DNA of 64,000 nt from Stereum hirsutum FP-91666 SS1 (GCF_000264905.1 NW_006763144.1:1431648-1495647); one strand, 5' to 3'; counted from the stretch's first letter, positions 1 to 11,110 are shown. Program-made: numbers and translations. Notes: generated by a model not told the origin, from the letters alone.

Positions 1-1
1 C

Positions 2-295
2 AAAGACATTCAACTAGATCAGCGCGTTCGAAAACAACTCGAGGCCATGCCGTTACTCGGCAAGATGCAAACACCGCAGGAAATGAAGGAGGAAAAGTTG
101 AAGTATGAAAAGGTGAACAACATCAAGCCAGCGATGCGAACAGATGGCAAGCCAGATCTCTGCTCGGGCTGCAATGGCAGGCTGGCCAGGACGATAGAGC
201 AAGAAAACATGGACATGTATGCGATGAGTTTTGACAGAGGCTGCCCTGATTGCGGTCAGTCTATGTCTTTTATTGTAACTTGCAAAGTCCAGTAG
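2..295 (+). CDS. 3' end of an unidentified zinc-ribbon-like gene (5' end outside window)
   Basis: An open frame enters from the left edge and ends in TAG at 293-295, giving about 97 residues. The protein is Lys/Glu-rich at first (residues 1-50), then has two CxxC pairs, CSGC and CPDC, about 29 residues apart. That spacing suits a zinc ribbon or knuckle. I do not recognise the family. The start and most of the gene may lie outside the window. The Cys pairs are the only reason for preferring this frame over chance. Confidence 0.4.
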   Translation, partial: KDIQLDQRVRKQLEAMPLLGKMQTPQEMKEEKLKYEKVNNIKPAMRTDGKPDLCSGCNGRLARTIEQENMDMYAMSFDRGCPDCGQSMSFIVTCKVQ

Positions 296-540
296 CTACT
301 CCATATCCTGATCGTACGCTATCTATATCTATCCAGACTATCAAGCTTGCGAGTCATGTTCTTGCCATGACAGTAAAGGTCTGGCGCCGTGTACATACTG
401 CGGGTCGTATAGAATGACGTCTAACGCGGATTCGGGTTCTCATTACGATCAGGAAACTGTTTTTGCATCAATAGTAACTTTGGGACTCCATATTGTCAAC
501 TAAGTGCGTACCCCTCTAGAAAATCACATTGTATGGAATA
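296..540. other. Intergenic DNA left of the MITE
   Basis: There is no gene or clear RNA here. It is AT-richer spacer that ends at the TA target site (539-540) of the adjacent MITE. Confidence 0.5.
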
Positions 541-948
541 GGGCATATATGTAGCGGTTTACATCGCCAAACCACGATGTGAACTAAACTCATGTTGAGT
601 TCAATATTTCGGAACTTTGTCCCGTTGGAGCATCAGAGTTCAATTCACATTCATCGTGGACTTTATACGGGGGTGGCCTCACCTCCACATCTGCCCGTCC
701 GCCCTCGTCGTTCAAAATGGCACACACACATCGGTAGTAGGCCGATGTACTAGCATCAAGAAGAGAGACGACGTCGCAGGTCGTCGCTGGGGAGGAACAG
801 CGATGCGAGTGGAAGGAGATCCTTCTCGAGAATGCAGACTCAGTGTGAACTGGATATCATATCTCGCACCACATCCACCATGTGAAGTTCACATTTTTCG
901 CATTTGACATGACGAACGAAACTGATGTAAACCGCTACATATATGCCC
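541..948. mobile_element. MITE with TA target duplication (Tc1/mariner type), copy at left contig end
   Basis: The element is 408 bp. Its perfect 25-bp terminal inverted repeats (541-565 and 924-948) begin GGGCATATATGTAGCGG. A TA dinucleotide sits directly outside each end (539-540 and 949-950), the target duplication made by Tc1/mariner transposases. The 96-codon open frame inside shows no transposase motif, so the element is non-autonomous. The TIR and TA are seen in the sequence; the superfamily is inferred from them. Confidence 0.75.
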
Positions 949-1023
949 TAATCCGCAATTCCATATCACACTTCCTGGTTCACGCGCTCTTGTCTTTGAT
1001 TTGGCACATCGTCCTCGTCGCTA

Positions 1024-1381
1024 NNNNNNNNNNNNNNNNNNNNNNNNNNNNNNNNNNNNNNNNNNNNNNNNNNNNNNNNNNNNNNNNNNNNNNNNNNNNN
1101 NNNNNNNNNNNNNNNNNNNNNNNNNNNNNNNNNNNNNNNNNNNNNNNNNNNNNNNNNNNNNNNNNNNNNNNNNNNNNNNNNNNNNNNNNNNNNNNNNNNN
1201 NNNNNNNNNNNNNNNNNNNNNNNNNNNNNNNNNNNNNNNNNNNNNNNNNNNNNNNNNNNNNNNNNNNNNNNNNNNNNNNNNNNNNNNNNNNNNNNNNNNN
1301 NNNNNNNNNNNNNNNNNNNNNNNNNNNNNNNNNNNNNNNNNNNNNNNNNNNNNNNNNNNNNNNNNNNNNNNNNNNNNNNNN
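1024..1381. other. Assembly gap (358 N)
   Basis: A run of N lies between two near-identical stretches, 547-1023 and 1382-1859. The open frames that span the N run are artefacts. Confidence 0.98.
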
Positions 1382-1783
1382 ATATGTAGCGGTTTACATC
1401 GCCAAACCACGATGTGAACTAAACTCATGTTGAGTTCAATATTTCGGAACTTTGTCCCGTTGGAGCATCAGAGTTCAATTCACATTCATCGTGGACTTTA
1501 TACGGGGGTGGCCTCACCTCCACATCTGCCCGTCCGCCCTCGTCGTTCAAAATGGCACACACACATCGGTAGTAGGCCGATGTACTAGCATCAAGAAGAG
1601 AGACGACGTCGCAGGTCGTCGCTGGGGAGGAACAGCGATGCGAGTGGAAGGAGATCCTTCTCGAGAATGCAGACTCAGTGTGAACTGGATATCATATCTC
1701 GCACCACATCCACCATGTGAAGTTCACATTTTTCGCATTTGACATGACGAACGAAACTGATGTAAACCGCTACATATATGCCC
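1382..1783. mobile_element. Second copy of the TA-type MITE, left TIR cut by the gap
   Basis: It matches bases 547-948 of the first copy at an offset of 835. The first six bases of the element fall in the gap. Its right TIR and TA are intact, and the unique flank to its right also matches the flank of copy 1. It is therefore probably the same locus assembled twice. Confidence 0.7.
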
Positions 1784-1784
1784 T

Positions 1785-2082
1785 AATCCGCAATTCCATA
1801 TCACACTTCCTGGTTCACGCGCTCTTGTCTTTGATTTGGCACATCGTCCTCCGTCGCTATATACTAAAAGCTCTTTCATCGGAAGAACCTCAATGGTACC
1901 ATGGAGGAAAAACCAGGGTCTACGCTGGCGATAGGCATCCTGACTACATGACACCAGAGTCAGAAGGGGAGGACATGTTCGAAAGGACCGAACGTAAATG
2001 TGGCAACTGCGGGAAGATAGCGAGGATGCTCACAAAGGAGGCTGTCGAAGGATTCATTCGTGAGAGCCGCAGGTGGTCGTAG
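1785..2082 (+). CDS. Possible small zinc-motif protein fragment
   Basis: Downstream of the MITE an open frame runs to TAG at 2080-2082. Its last ~65 residues are polar, with a CGNC pair near the end. The 5' limit is unknown because the frame runs back into the MITE. It could be a terminal exon of a gene disrupted by the MITE or by the gap, or chance. No family is recognised. Confidence 0.25.
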
Positions 2083-2801
2083 TTCTTTCTGGTCCCTGCG
2101 CCAGTGTTTCCTCCTTGTCCTTTTCGTTGCCCAGCCACTCATTCGTGCGATATCCCTTACTGTGCAACCGCGACTTATTTTAAATTTGGATCTTCTGAGT
2201 TCAATGCAGTTATACTCTATGTCTCTCGGCTAAAGGTTTCGAAGGTGAGCGTGGAACGATGGTTTACTAAGTTGCGACGTTGGCTACTCAGCAGACTGGC
2301 ACGACGAAATCTCTTCGTCCGCTTCAGCTTTGGCAATCCCTGACGGATAGTTCTCTCAATGCGTTGACCTTGACGGTTCTCAACTTCACCTCCTGTTTGT
2401 CCTCAAAGCTGAAGAATGTCCTGTCCGCTCTCGGTTCATCCTCTGTACCCGTGCGTGTTGTCGTTATTCTCGTTATTCTTCTGTCTGAAGTAAAGCAGGC
2501 CACATTATTGTCTTTCCTCTAATTTCTCATGATGACCCACCAAGATATCCTTGTTCCCACCTACTGCAACCGAAAATGTCATACCTTTGTTCACGTATCT
2601 GTCTAAACCAAGTATGAACTCTTCTCACTCTGCTGGCAAAGGGCAGCGGGATAAGCACCTTCCTTCTTATTTAACATACCTCTCTCAGGCCCACATTGAC
2701 GCTTCGACGAACGGGAAAGCCCGTTCTCCTTCCCCTTTCGCTTCGAGTATCTCGTTTTCCCAGACGCTCGACCGCCTTCGTCATACCACAAGGCGTGAAC
2801 C
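2083..2801. other. Intergenic / 5' leader, pyrimidine-rich
   Basis: There is no supported gene. The stretch is C/T-rich, as is common upstream of fungal start codons. It holds a 115-codon frame (2551-2898) that I read as leader sequence. Confidence 0.4.
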
Positions 2802-3352
2802 ATGCTCAGCTCCGTCCAGAGTCCAGACATTACATTTGAGGACCTCGGAGAAGATCACTTGGCCGGACGCAGGTCGCACAACTATTTTTGCATGGTGAGT
2901 CGAACAGTCCACGGACGTACCTCTGGTTCCACCACCTTTCCTCCATGTAGCCGCTATTGCAGAGGAACCGTACAGGCAGAGCATGCAGGTGTCTGTACAC
3001 GAGCTTGGCCGGGAGTTAGGCCTACTACTTATCTCGATGTCTGTCCGAGGCCTTTTCCGTCGGAGATGCGTCGCTCCTAAGCCTTCCGACACCTACTGGA
3101 CCCATTCCAAAAAGAGAAGAGTGGGTTTATCGGGAGGCGTCCTATGCCTACAGCCTACAGCCCAAGAAGGTAAACAACCTCCAACAGGAGCGATCGTTCC
3201 AGCGTCCAGATCGAAAGGATTCTGTGACATCGACTCAGGAGGCAAGAAAGGAGAGAATTGGACTCTTAGCGAGGCACCGTATACCTTTGGAAAGAGCCTT
3301 GGACCAACATCAGCTGAGACAGCGGAGTCAACACGGCAAAAAATCGATGTGA
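2802..3352 (+). CDS. Small basic hypothetical protein, three exons
   Basis: Model: exons 2802-2894, 2965-2988, 3050-3352; 139 residues. Introns are GT-AG (70 and 61 nt) and all phases fit. The N-terminal ~30 residues are acidic. The rest is Gln/Arg/Lys-rich and probably disordered or helical (PKREEWVYREASYAYSLQP near the middle). I do not recognise the protein. The unspliced alternative in another frame, running to 3582, would overlap the last exon of TAPT1 on the opposite strand, so I disfavour it. The small second exon is the weakest part of the model. Confidence 0.45.
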
Positions 3353-3565
3353 AACGGTATGAAATTGAGAGGACTACAGGGGTTGCATTGAAGATGAAGA
3401 CTTCAGCAAAGCTCGGGGCAGGTTTTACGGGTCTCGGAGACACAGCGACGTTGGCGAGCTTAGGCAATGTACTGAGTTCTTGTCTTGCGCACAATAAAGA
3501 CGCATGGGCCACGGCAGAGCGACAGATTTCCTATTGGAAAGGCGTAAAAAGCGGCTACATTATTC

Positions 3566-6390
3566 CTACCAAATACGCTTAACCATCGTGTATCTCGTCA
3601 AATCCTCCAGCTTCACCCTCTGCTTTTTGCCCTCCCCACCACCATTGGCACCTTCCTTCCGCCCGTCTCCAACAGTTCGACCACGAGTGACATTCTCCCC
3701 TATATCAGAGGCCAGATGTGCATCATCTCGTGCGTTGTCGAGGAGAGTCTTGAGCTCGCGGTTGTATTTCTATTTCGAAGTGCCACAGATGAGCGAACGT
3801 CAAGTGACGGGCGAACAGTAAGATGTGAAAGCGCACCCGTTCCTCTTGTCCCTCGCCGATGGGATCCCTCCCGAAATCGTTGATCTTGTCTTCCTCTTCC
3901 CGAGCCTCCATCCCAGCTCTTCTCCTCGACGCGTAGCTCACCAAGTTGACGCCCATTATGATTTTGACAACCACGAACCTATGGGATAAATCATTCCGTC
4001 AGATTTTCCGATCACGCTGCGCGAGCATAGATAGGGGAGGTCCCGTCGGTGGAAGGAGGCTTACGACATCCAGAATGCCAGTCCCAGAGTTCCCCACTTC
4101 GCGACGACGGCCGTCCGTTCCCAGTCCACACTGCCAGCCTTCCACCACAAGCCTCTTACCCCGCTGACAGTAAGTTCCCTTAATCCTTCCCCGATGCTCG
4201 TATCATTCTTCCTCAAACTCTCCATCCACACACTCCAACTCACGTCCGGCCACAGAGAGAGCGTTCCTGTCCCTACGCTGGCCCCAACGTTTTCAGCTGT
4301 GCGAAGGCCGGAAGAGATACTGGAGGAGGGGGCGGAAGCCGAGGCGATGAGGAGGTTGATTGCTTGTGATCCGATAAGGATTGTGAGAACAGCGAGGGGG
4401 AGAGCCGCGAATCCTAGTCGACGAGCTACCACGGGAGATTGATCCACATATGTATGCTAGGCGAGGATAACACATTCTGCGTTAGTAACGACTTCTTTGG
4501 GTCAGATGAAACTGCAGGATCGGAAGGGTGAATGGAGCATACCTTGCGGCCGAGGCGCCCAAATGCGCTGCCTGTGGCCAGGTCACGACATAGCACGTCG
4601 GTGAATCGCTCGTAGACAGAGGGTCGAATGTGATTGAACTTCGTGATGAAAGCGTGCTTGAGCCAATCGACGAACATTTCCGAAACCATAACGGTCATTA
4701 CGGGCTAATCCCACGGTATCAGCTGAACGGTAGTTGACAAAATCACATACGGAGAAGAGTGACACGTACATAGGATATCGTCCAGAGGACACCACCACCA
4801 AACCCCCCTTTGAAGAACCCAAAGCTCTTCGGAAGGAAGACGCCTTCGGAGAAGTCAAAGTCAGACCCTGACAATTCTATCAGATTGCGGAAGCCGACGA
4901 AGAAGAGCATAATGGCTAGAGTGAAGCGCTCCACAATGTCTTTCGGTAGGTGTTCACAAGTCAGCAGCGAGAACGTCCTGCTATGTACGGCGTACGACGT
5001 ACCGGCACAGGTGATCTGGAACAGACTGTCTTTCTCAAACTTCTTGAAGACGCTGCCCTTGATCTCAACAAACTGATTGGACATCAACAATGATAGAAGT
5101 GCATTGTCGTAGGAGTTGATCGCTACGTTGAGACATAACAGTTGATAGACCATAACGAGGGCATGAAGCACTGCTCAAGTTGATGAGCATATCGACTCAT
5201 AAGACGTGTGGAATAATACACACCAATATAACATGTGGCAAGACAGAAGAAGAGGATCGGCCGCAAGGTATGCGTTGTGAGGGGCACCCTATGCGAGAGC
5301 AGCAGCAGAGTCGAGCGCGAGAATAAGCAATCGATAATATCTTGCCCTATAGACGCGCACAGACGGTCCCCGATCTTGAACATCATGAATGAGCATGTCA
5401 TTCTCAAGACGAAGTGGAATAGCCTACTTCGAGCGCGTTGAATATGACATACAATTTGATCGTGTCCTGACCCCGAATGGAGTGATATATCTTACTGGCG
5501 TCCGTGAGAGGAATGAGAATCATGATTGAGAGCGCGAGCAAGAGTGTCCGTAATATGTCGGCCTTCTGAGAGGGAGGCAGAGATGATTTCGTGCGGAAGA
5601 TGGTGTTGAGAGCGAGACGCCACAGGGCAACGACAAAGCGGATGGGTTGAATAGTAAATGTGTAGAGGAAGGAGTCAAAGCATAGAATGAACCCGAACGA
5701 TACAATCTATTGACCGCATGATCAAGCGACCGTCAGATGCGCAGTGCTACGCGGATTCCAAAAGGTACTGACCTTCTCTGTTGCAAGTGGAATGGCCAGA
5801 AAATTGCTGACTCGTTCCCATTTCAGCTCTTGATGGGAGTCAAAGTCCGTGGCCAGCAGTTCTTCTCTCAGATAATCCCATAACGAGAATGGGTGGACCT
5901 CCTCGTGTAACAAGTTCTCAGCATGACCCGGCGAGTTGGGCTCTCTTCGCCGCTCTGGAGGACTGGAGGTGATGGGAGTAGGCGGCAGTGAAGCATACGT
6001 CAAGGGTATCCTGTTCTGCTGCAGTAAATCAGCTTGGCGGAGGGAATTTCTGAAGTTCTCTAAGGCTTCCAGGTTAGATTCACTGGCTCTTGTGGACAGT
6101 GTGTGAGGCAGAGAAGTAGTAAGTCCGTCGGCGGCATCAAACCCCTCTCCGTCACTTGAGTAACTCGACAGAAGAGAAGAGCGTTCATGGTCTGAGCCAT
6201 CTGGTAATTCTGTATACTCTGTGCGAGGACTGGATGTCGAAATGCGCTGGCGACGAGATAGACGAAGGGATCTCGGTGGGAATTTAGTGCTGGTCTTGCG
6301 ACGGACAACTGGATTGTTGGAGGACGTGGCGGTCGCAGAGAAGCGACGGCGAGACGGAGTTGGTCGATGAGCGGGGTGCAACTCTGGCAT
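3566..6390 (-). CDS. TAPT1/Emp65 family ER membrane protein
   Basis: Nine exons: 6390-5773, 5706-5428, 5374-5224, 5170-5003, 4939-4770, 4704-4543, 4456-4065, 3978-3837, 3748-3566; 754 residues. All introns are GT-AG and in phase. The first ~180 residues are Ser-rich and polar. The conserved TAPT1 (DUF747) core follows, with NFLAIPLATEK, CFDSFLYTFTIQP, IGQDIIDCLF, NVAINSYDNALLSLLMSNQF, EIKGSVFKKFEK and DWLKHAFITKFNHIRP, plus several membrane helices. After the last helix come RRRAGMEAREEEDKINDFG and a C-terminus ending TMVKRIW. In yeast, Emp65 works with Slp1 at the ER in folding quality control; animal TAPT1 is linked to cilia. The last two exons are easily missed, since the frame of exon 7 alone stops at 4061. 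The start is the first ATG of a long open frame. Confidence 0.93.
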
Positions 6391-6850
6391 CACTTACAGA
6401 TCTGAGTATAGGGGGAACAAGAATGCGTCGTAGTCAATACGCGGTGAGGCAGGGTGAGGCGTGGTGCCACAAACAGCTGGCCCGCAGTAAGGTTAGGTCT
6501 GCGCTACCGTGGCGCATCGCGGAGTGGAAATGTCAATGTCATGATTATTTAGAGGCAGTGATACACAAAAGAGCATATTATGGCTACAGAAACGTATCAA
6601 ACGTGATATGCGTGCGTACCGGGACATTGAGCTATACAGATGGTGAATGAGAAGAAGTGTATTATGGTAACGAAAGTGTGACTGGTACATGGTAGTTGGT
6701 TCTATCACGAGAAAGTAAAACGAAAAAGAAGGAGGGGGGCGATCCCGTCGCGAGTAACTAGAAAACATGGAGGGTCATTATTATCGTCGTCAAAATCAAA
6801 AGTAATTCAGCGCACAGTCACAGCCTCTCATGTACCGTGGCTTTCAAGCA
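6391..6850. other. Spacer between two minus-strand genes
   Basis: No gene is seen. It should hold the 3' end of the Ser/Pro-rich gene and the promoter of the TAPT1 gene. Confidence 0.5.
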
Positions 6851-8221
6851 TCAGCCGAAAGAAGGTCGCGCCCCATCATACAGCGGGGTCCGGGCAAGCC
6901 AAGGATCCTCCCTCTTCTGCACAAAAGCAGACGGACGTGCACCAGCAGGCAAGGGAGCCAGTGTTGTCTGACTTCGCTGCGTAACGGTGGCTTGACTGTA
7001 CATAGCGTTCGGATAGCCACGCACACGGGAAGAAGATGCTGGCTCTGGAAGATGCATTGGTGGTGCGGGGAAGTCATCCAAGCATACGCCTGCAACATAA
7101 TGCTTCTTCCCCTTGTCCTTGAGATCATAAGGACGATCACGATGCTTGGCGGAAGAGATGCGAGACATAGATGACGATGCTCGGAGTGTAGAATCGGATG
7201 CACGAAGTGTGTGAGTTGAAGTGTTATAAGGATGATTGAGTAACGGCATGGGAGGGGGGCCCAGTGGAGGGGTGCGAGCCAGCGAGCGTTGTGAAGGAAT
7301 TCTGGCTGGGCTATAAGATCGCGTTGGGCGGTGACGGGTAGGAGTAGGAAAGGAGATTGGATGATTGGGGGCCGGGAGGACAGAAGGTGAGGTAACAGAT
7401 CGCTGCTGACTATGAATAGGTGTTGCAGATGGGCGTGAATACATTGGAGAAGTCATGTTGACCGTCTGTTCTTGTATGGCTCGATGTATGAGGTGCGGAT
7501 AAGCATGGCGAGTGGGCTGAGAAAACGAAGCGCTTCTCTGAAGCACAGCAGCGGGATCCCGTTTGATAGGATGCATGCCTTGAGACGCAGTAGATGACCC
7601 AGATACACCAACAGCCACACTCTGTGCCTCGTAGACCAGTACTCCCATTTCGACTCCAGCGATAGTACTGTCATCACGATTGGGAACCTGTTCCCTTCGC
7701 TCTCCTTCTTCTTCGCTCAAGTCCGACTCTGGGCTATCGTATGCGTAGCGCAGTGCGCGAGTGACATTTGGCTGTGCGCTGACAAGAAGGCCTGGGTGAC
7801 GAAGTGCCTCTTTGTATAAAGGGGGTGGGCCTTTGTGTTTTGGCCGTGCTTCTGAGCCACGCTCCCGAGAGCGAAGGCTGTTGGACCTGGTGGATTTCTT
7901 GACGAGTTTCCCAGGTTTGGGTATGGTAGGAGGCAGTGTAAATCCTAGAGGCATTGATCGTGAACGTCTGGCCGACTTGTATGAGTCAGGGTCGTCCAGG
8001 GAGCCGGGTAGCTGGGGACTGTCGTAAGCGCGTTCAACAGGGTTTGGCGATGTGGCGCTGGCGTGTTGAAGAGGTGGGCGGGATGGAAACGAGAATTCAG
8101 ACCTACAAGTGTTGAAGAATGGATCTGAGAAAGGGGTGAAGTGTATGAGAGGTAAAGCAAAAGGGATGACGCACTTCTTTGCAAACAGTTTTGATATGGA
8201 GAGTTTCCTGACCCGGTCCAT
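6851..8221 (-). CDS. Ser/Pro-rich low-complexity hypothetical protein
   Basis: Two exons: 8221-8175 and 8102-6851, joined by a 72-nt GT-AG intron (donor GTGCGT); 432 residues. The unspliced frame also stays open, but splicing removes a hydrophobic stretch out of character with the rest. The protein starts MDRVRKLSISKLFAKK. It is then rich in Ser, Pro, Arg and Thr, with an acidic patch near residue 150 (SDLSEEEGERRE). No domain is recognised. It looks disordered, perhaps a phosphorylated scaffold or regulator. The gene diverges from the mtTFB gene at 8675. Confidence 0.75.
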   Translation of the reverse strand: MDRVRKLSISKLFAKKCVIPFALPLIHFTPFSDPFFNTCRSEFSFPSRPPLQHASATSPNPVERAYDSPQLPGSLDDPDSYKSARRSRSMPLGFTLPPTIPKPGKLVKKSTRSNSLRSRERGSEARPKHKGPPPLYKEALRHPGLLVSAQPNVTRALRYAYDSPESDLSEEEGERREQVPNRDDSTIAGVEMGVLVYEAQSVAVGVSGSSTASQGMHPIKRDPAAVLQRSASFSQPTRHAYPHLIHRAIQEQTVNMTSPMYSRPSATPIHSQQRSVTSPSVLPAPNHPISFPTPTRHRPTRSYSPARIPSQRSLARTPPLGPPPMPLLNHPYNTSTHTLRASDSTLRASSSMSRISSAKHRDRPYDLKDKGKKHYVAGVCLDDFPAPPMHLPEPASSSRVRGYPNAMYSQATVTQRSQTTLAPLPAGARPSAFVQKREDPWLARTPLYDGARPSFG

Positions 8222-8674
8222 GGCGTGAGATAATAAGGGAACTGCCTAGTAGAGAACAAAAGAAAGCGGACAAAGACCTCCAGCCCGAGAGGTACCTGAC
8301 CATGAAAATGAAAGAGTTAGAGGATCGTGCAAGTAGACCTGAAGGCTGCCTTATATCCTGGGGCGAGCAGAGACGGAGCGCAGTCATTCCAGGTGAAACA
8401 GGCCAGGGCACGTCAAGAAAAGCGAGGCGAAAGGACGCACAGACGGCGAGCAAGGGCAAGGTTTCAGCAAAGCCGGAGCTGCCTTTTCATTGTCTTGCAT
8501 TTTCGCATGCGTGGCCGTCGAGTCCGCGCACAATGATGCTGCACAAGGGCACGACCACAATTGTGGCACCCCATAAGGAGCGTTTGCCAAATTTCAAACA
8601 CTCCGCACGTGGCATAGCAGTTAGTGGTAAAAAGAAAAAAGTCAAATAACTTGACGCGAGCCGCGTTGGGCTTC
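8222..8674. promoter_or_regulatory. Shared divergent promoter region
   Basis: This 453-bp gap lies between start codons on opposite strands (Ser/Pro-rich protein at 8221, mtTFB at 8675). I could not pick out individual control sites. Confidence 0.4.
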
Positions 8675-10357
8675 ATGTCGCTCTCATCAACGCTCTTGCG
8701 TTCACAACCGCTCGCGCACTCCCTGCTTAAAGCTCGCTCAATACAAGTGCGCACCGCCGCTAGGACAGCTGCCACGCGACCACCAGCTTCCCTGAAGGAT
8801 GATACCCCCCGCAGAGGTCGAAGTGCCAGGAAGGAACCGGAACTCATAGTGCCTTCGACAGACACCTTAGAGCTTCCGCCCATCGACAATTGGCGATCAT
8901 ACTTCGCTGTTCATCAGCTCGTCGTACGCGACCGTGTCTCAGTTCGGAATCTAGAGCTTGCAGACAAATTGGCCTACAGCTTTCTTGACAATCCGCATAC
9001 GTCTTCAGATGAACCCAAAACCGTCGTAGAGGCTTTTCCAGGTCCGTCTTTCTCTCTCTTTCTACGCAGAGATCTTTTCGGTGACGAAGCTCTAGGACCC
9101 GGTCAGCTGTCTCGGGCATTGTTAAAGCTACCTCCTTCAAAGTTGAAGAAACTCATCATCCTCGAGGACCATGAGCCGTACCTTCAGTATCTCCGCGTGA
9201 GCTGTCTTCGATGTTCTCGAATCAGACGCACCTGATGCTGACTGTCTCAGCCTCTTGAACAAGCAGACCCTCGAGTCAAGATTGTCCCGCTCAGCGGGTT
9301 CACGTGGGCTACTTACACCCAGTTAGAGGAAATGGGCCTCTTAGCCGACATTCCCTATGTTTCTTCTGACGAAGGTACGAAACAAGTCGCTCGCCACATG
9401 GAATATCTTTCCTGAATTCTCTGTATCAAGTTCACCCTAGCTTTCACTTCGTTACCCACATCCCTCATAGCATTCAAGGCGAGCAGCTAGTTGCCCAGCT
9501 TTTCCGCTGCATACCAGAGAGCTCTTGGCTCTTCCGCTTTGGACGCGTACCCATGAGTTTTATCATGGGTAAACATGTGTGGGAGGTGAGCTCCTCATCA
9601 ACGTATCTCTCAAGCAGATTCATGCTCAGTGATCTACATTCTTAGCGCGTATCTGCCCCTCCCGGTTCACAGCAGCGATGTAAGTTGAGCGTCATCGCTG
9701 AAGCTACGGCTGAGTTCAGCCTCTCCCTCCCACCAGAGGATCTTCTGCCATATAACGCACATTGGCACCCCACTGCTGGTGCGCCGAGCGCCACGCAGAA
9801 GGCCAAACCCGAGTCGAGAAAACTGGGCCATCCACTGGTGTCTGTCAATATTACCCCGATGAAGGAGCAGGTAAACTTCCATGTACGCTGAATGACGGAA
9901 TAGTCTGACTGAATTCGTTTCAGATCATTGCCAAGGGCCGTCTTGACGAGTGGGATTATGTGCTTCGACGACTTTTTGTTCTCAAATCGACAGCCTTGAA
10001 GAAGGCTATCGGGTCCGTCTGGCTTCCCTCGCTGTCGTGCTACTGATTGGTGCTGATACCAGACGTGGATATAGATCACTCGCCCCCGGCGCGTCTGTCC
10101 TCATCAAACCATTGACCGACGAATCTCTCCCGCTGGAACAACGGGTGGACATGGCGAAGCAGATTCGCTTCCTCACACTCGCGGACTGGGCTCTCATCGA
10201 GCGAGCATTCGAGGCATGGCCATTTGCACCCAAAGTATGTAGCCTCCGTGAGACGTCCAAGTATTAAAGAGGATACTGAAGTATTCCTTTTGTCTAGCTT
10301 GAGGATCTATCTATTGGAGCATTCCAAGCCGAGCTCGAAAAGTCTAACAAGGGTTAG
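8675..10357 (+). CDS. MTF1: Mitochondrial transcription factor B / rRNA adenine dimethylase-like protein
   Basis: Exons 8675-9041, 9096-9196, 9251-9374, 9431-9585, 9646-9870, 9924-10012, 10075-10234, 10298-10357; 426 residues. The N-terminus (LLRSQPLAHSLLKARS) is Arg-rich and lacks acidic residues, as in a mitochondrial presequence. The methyltransferase fold follows, with motif I at VVEAFPGPGQLSRALLKLP and later HFVTHIP and LFRFGRVPMSF. The family contains KsgA-like dimethylases and the mitochondrial RNA polymerase specificity factor (Mtf1/mtTFB). I favour mtTFB from its divergence, but an active 15S/12S rRNA dimethylase cannot be excluded. The intron 9042-9095 is 54 nt with no in-frame stop, so keeping it would insert 18 residues into motif I. 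Confidence 0.87.
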
Positions 10358-10752
10358 ATAACTTACGCTCGTGACAGCCTTCTTACCACTTAGATTCTAT
10401 TGTGCACCATCCGTGCAGAATATATAATACGAGGTCTACTATTAATCAAAAAGTCAGACCACCCAGTTTGCGAAACTCTCGAACAGGATTTGATGACAGT
10501 CGTTCGATATGCTTCAATTTCATGTGTTGCTATTCCTGAGGTTTGAGTTGGCGGCACGATTGACGCGAGGGCATAAGAGGCCGTGTATGACACCCCACCT
10601 CCAAATATTCTGTATCTCCTTCCGGCTATCAGGGCTCATGTACTTATGGACACAAGTAGACCATATACAGGGGCCTGTGTTCATTTACCCCTTGCGGCCA
10701 TTACCTTCCCACCTCCCCATCTTCATAACATTCACTTCAACTGAAGCCCCTC
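10358..10752. other. Spacer between mtTFB and the I78 gene
   Basis: No gene is seen. This is presumed terminator of the upstream gene and promoter of the downstream gene. Confidence 0.45.
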
Positions 10753-11110
10753 ATGCCATCTATCCCAGACCTTCAGGAGTGGCAGCAGCGGCTGGTGGAT
10801 AAGACATATGTGGGTTATCGAAACGCGGCACCATCTGAGACTGTGAGTTAACCACAATCACATATCTTCCCGCTTCTGATTCGCCCTTCGTCCTTGTTGC
10901 TTGTAGACGTTCTCGGATGAAGATCTACCTCGGGGTGGGTATCGTATTGTATGGCCTAATTGCATCACGACTCAGGATATTCGCCATGATAGGTATGTCG
11001 GTGCATTACTGGCTGGACAAAGCTTCCTGACGGGGTCGACATTTGGCATTGCCAGGTTGACTGTCCATCTCGACAGTCTGAAGAGATGCACCCATGTAAC
11101 GTTGGGATAG
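10753..11110 (+). CDS. Peptidase inhibitor I78 family protein
   Basis: Three exons: 10753-10842, 10907-10992, 11056-11110; only 76 residues. Splices are GT-AG and phases fit. The layout matches I78 inhibitors: WQQRLVDKTYVG near the start, the NAAPSETTFSDEDLPRG segment, then IRHDRLTVHLD and a final THVTLG. The family inhibits serine peptidases through an exposed loop before the paired strands. There is no signal peptide, so an intracellular target such as a subtilisin-like vacuolar or cytosolic protease is likely (inference). Each exon alone is under 31 codons, so automated ORF finding misses the gene. Confidence 0.85.

Noticed and set aside
617..907. 96-codon frame inside the MITE as a gene
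   Set aside because: It lies within a non-autonomous element and has no transposase or other motif.
882..1433. Open frames through the N gap
   Set aside because: They exist only because N codons cannot be stops.
4061..4064. TAPT1 stop codon at 4061
   Set aside because: A donor (GTAAGC) lies just before it, and two further exons restore the conserved TAPT1 C-terminus.
3504..4167. Plus-strand frames near 3504-3821 and 3946-4167
   Set aside because: They are antisense to the last three exons of TAPT1, which end in the conserved TMVKRIW tail.
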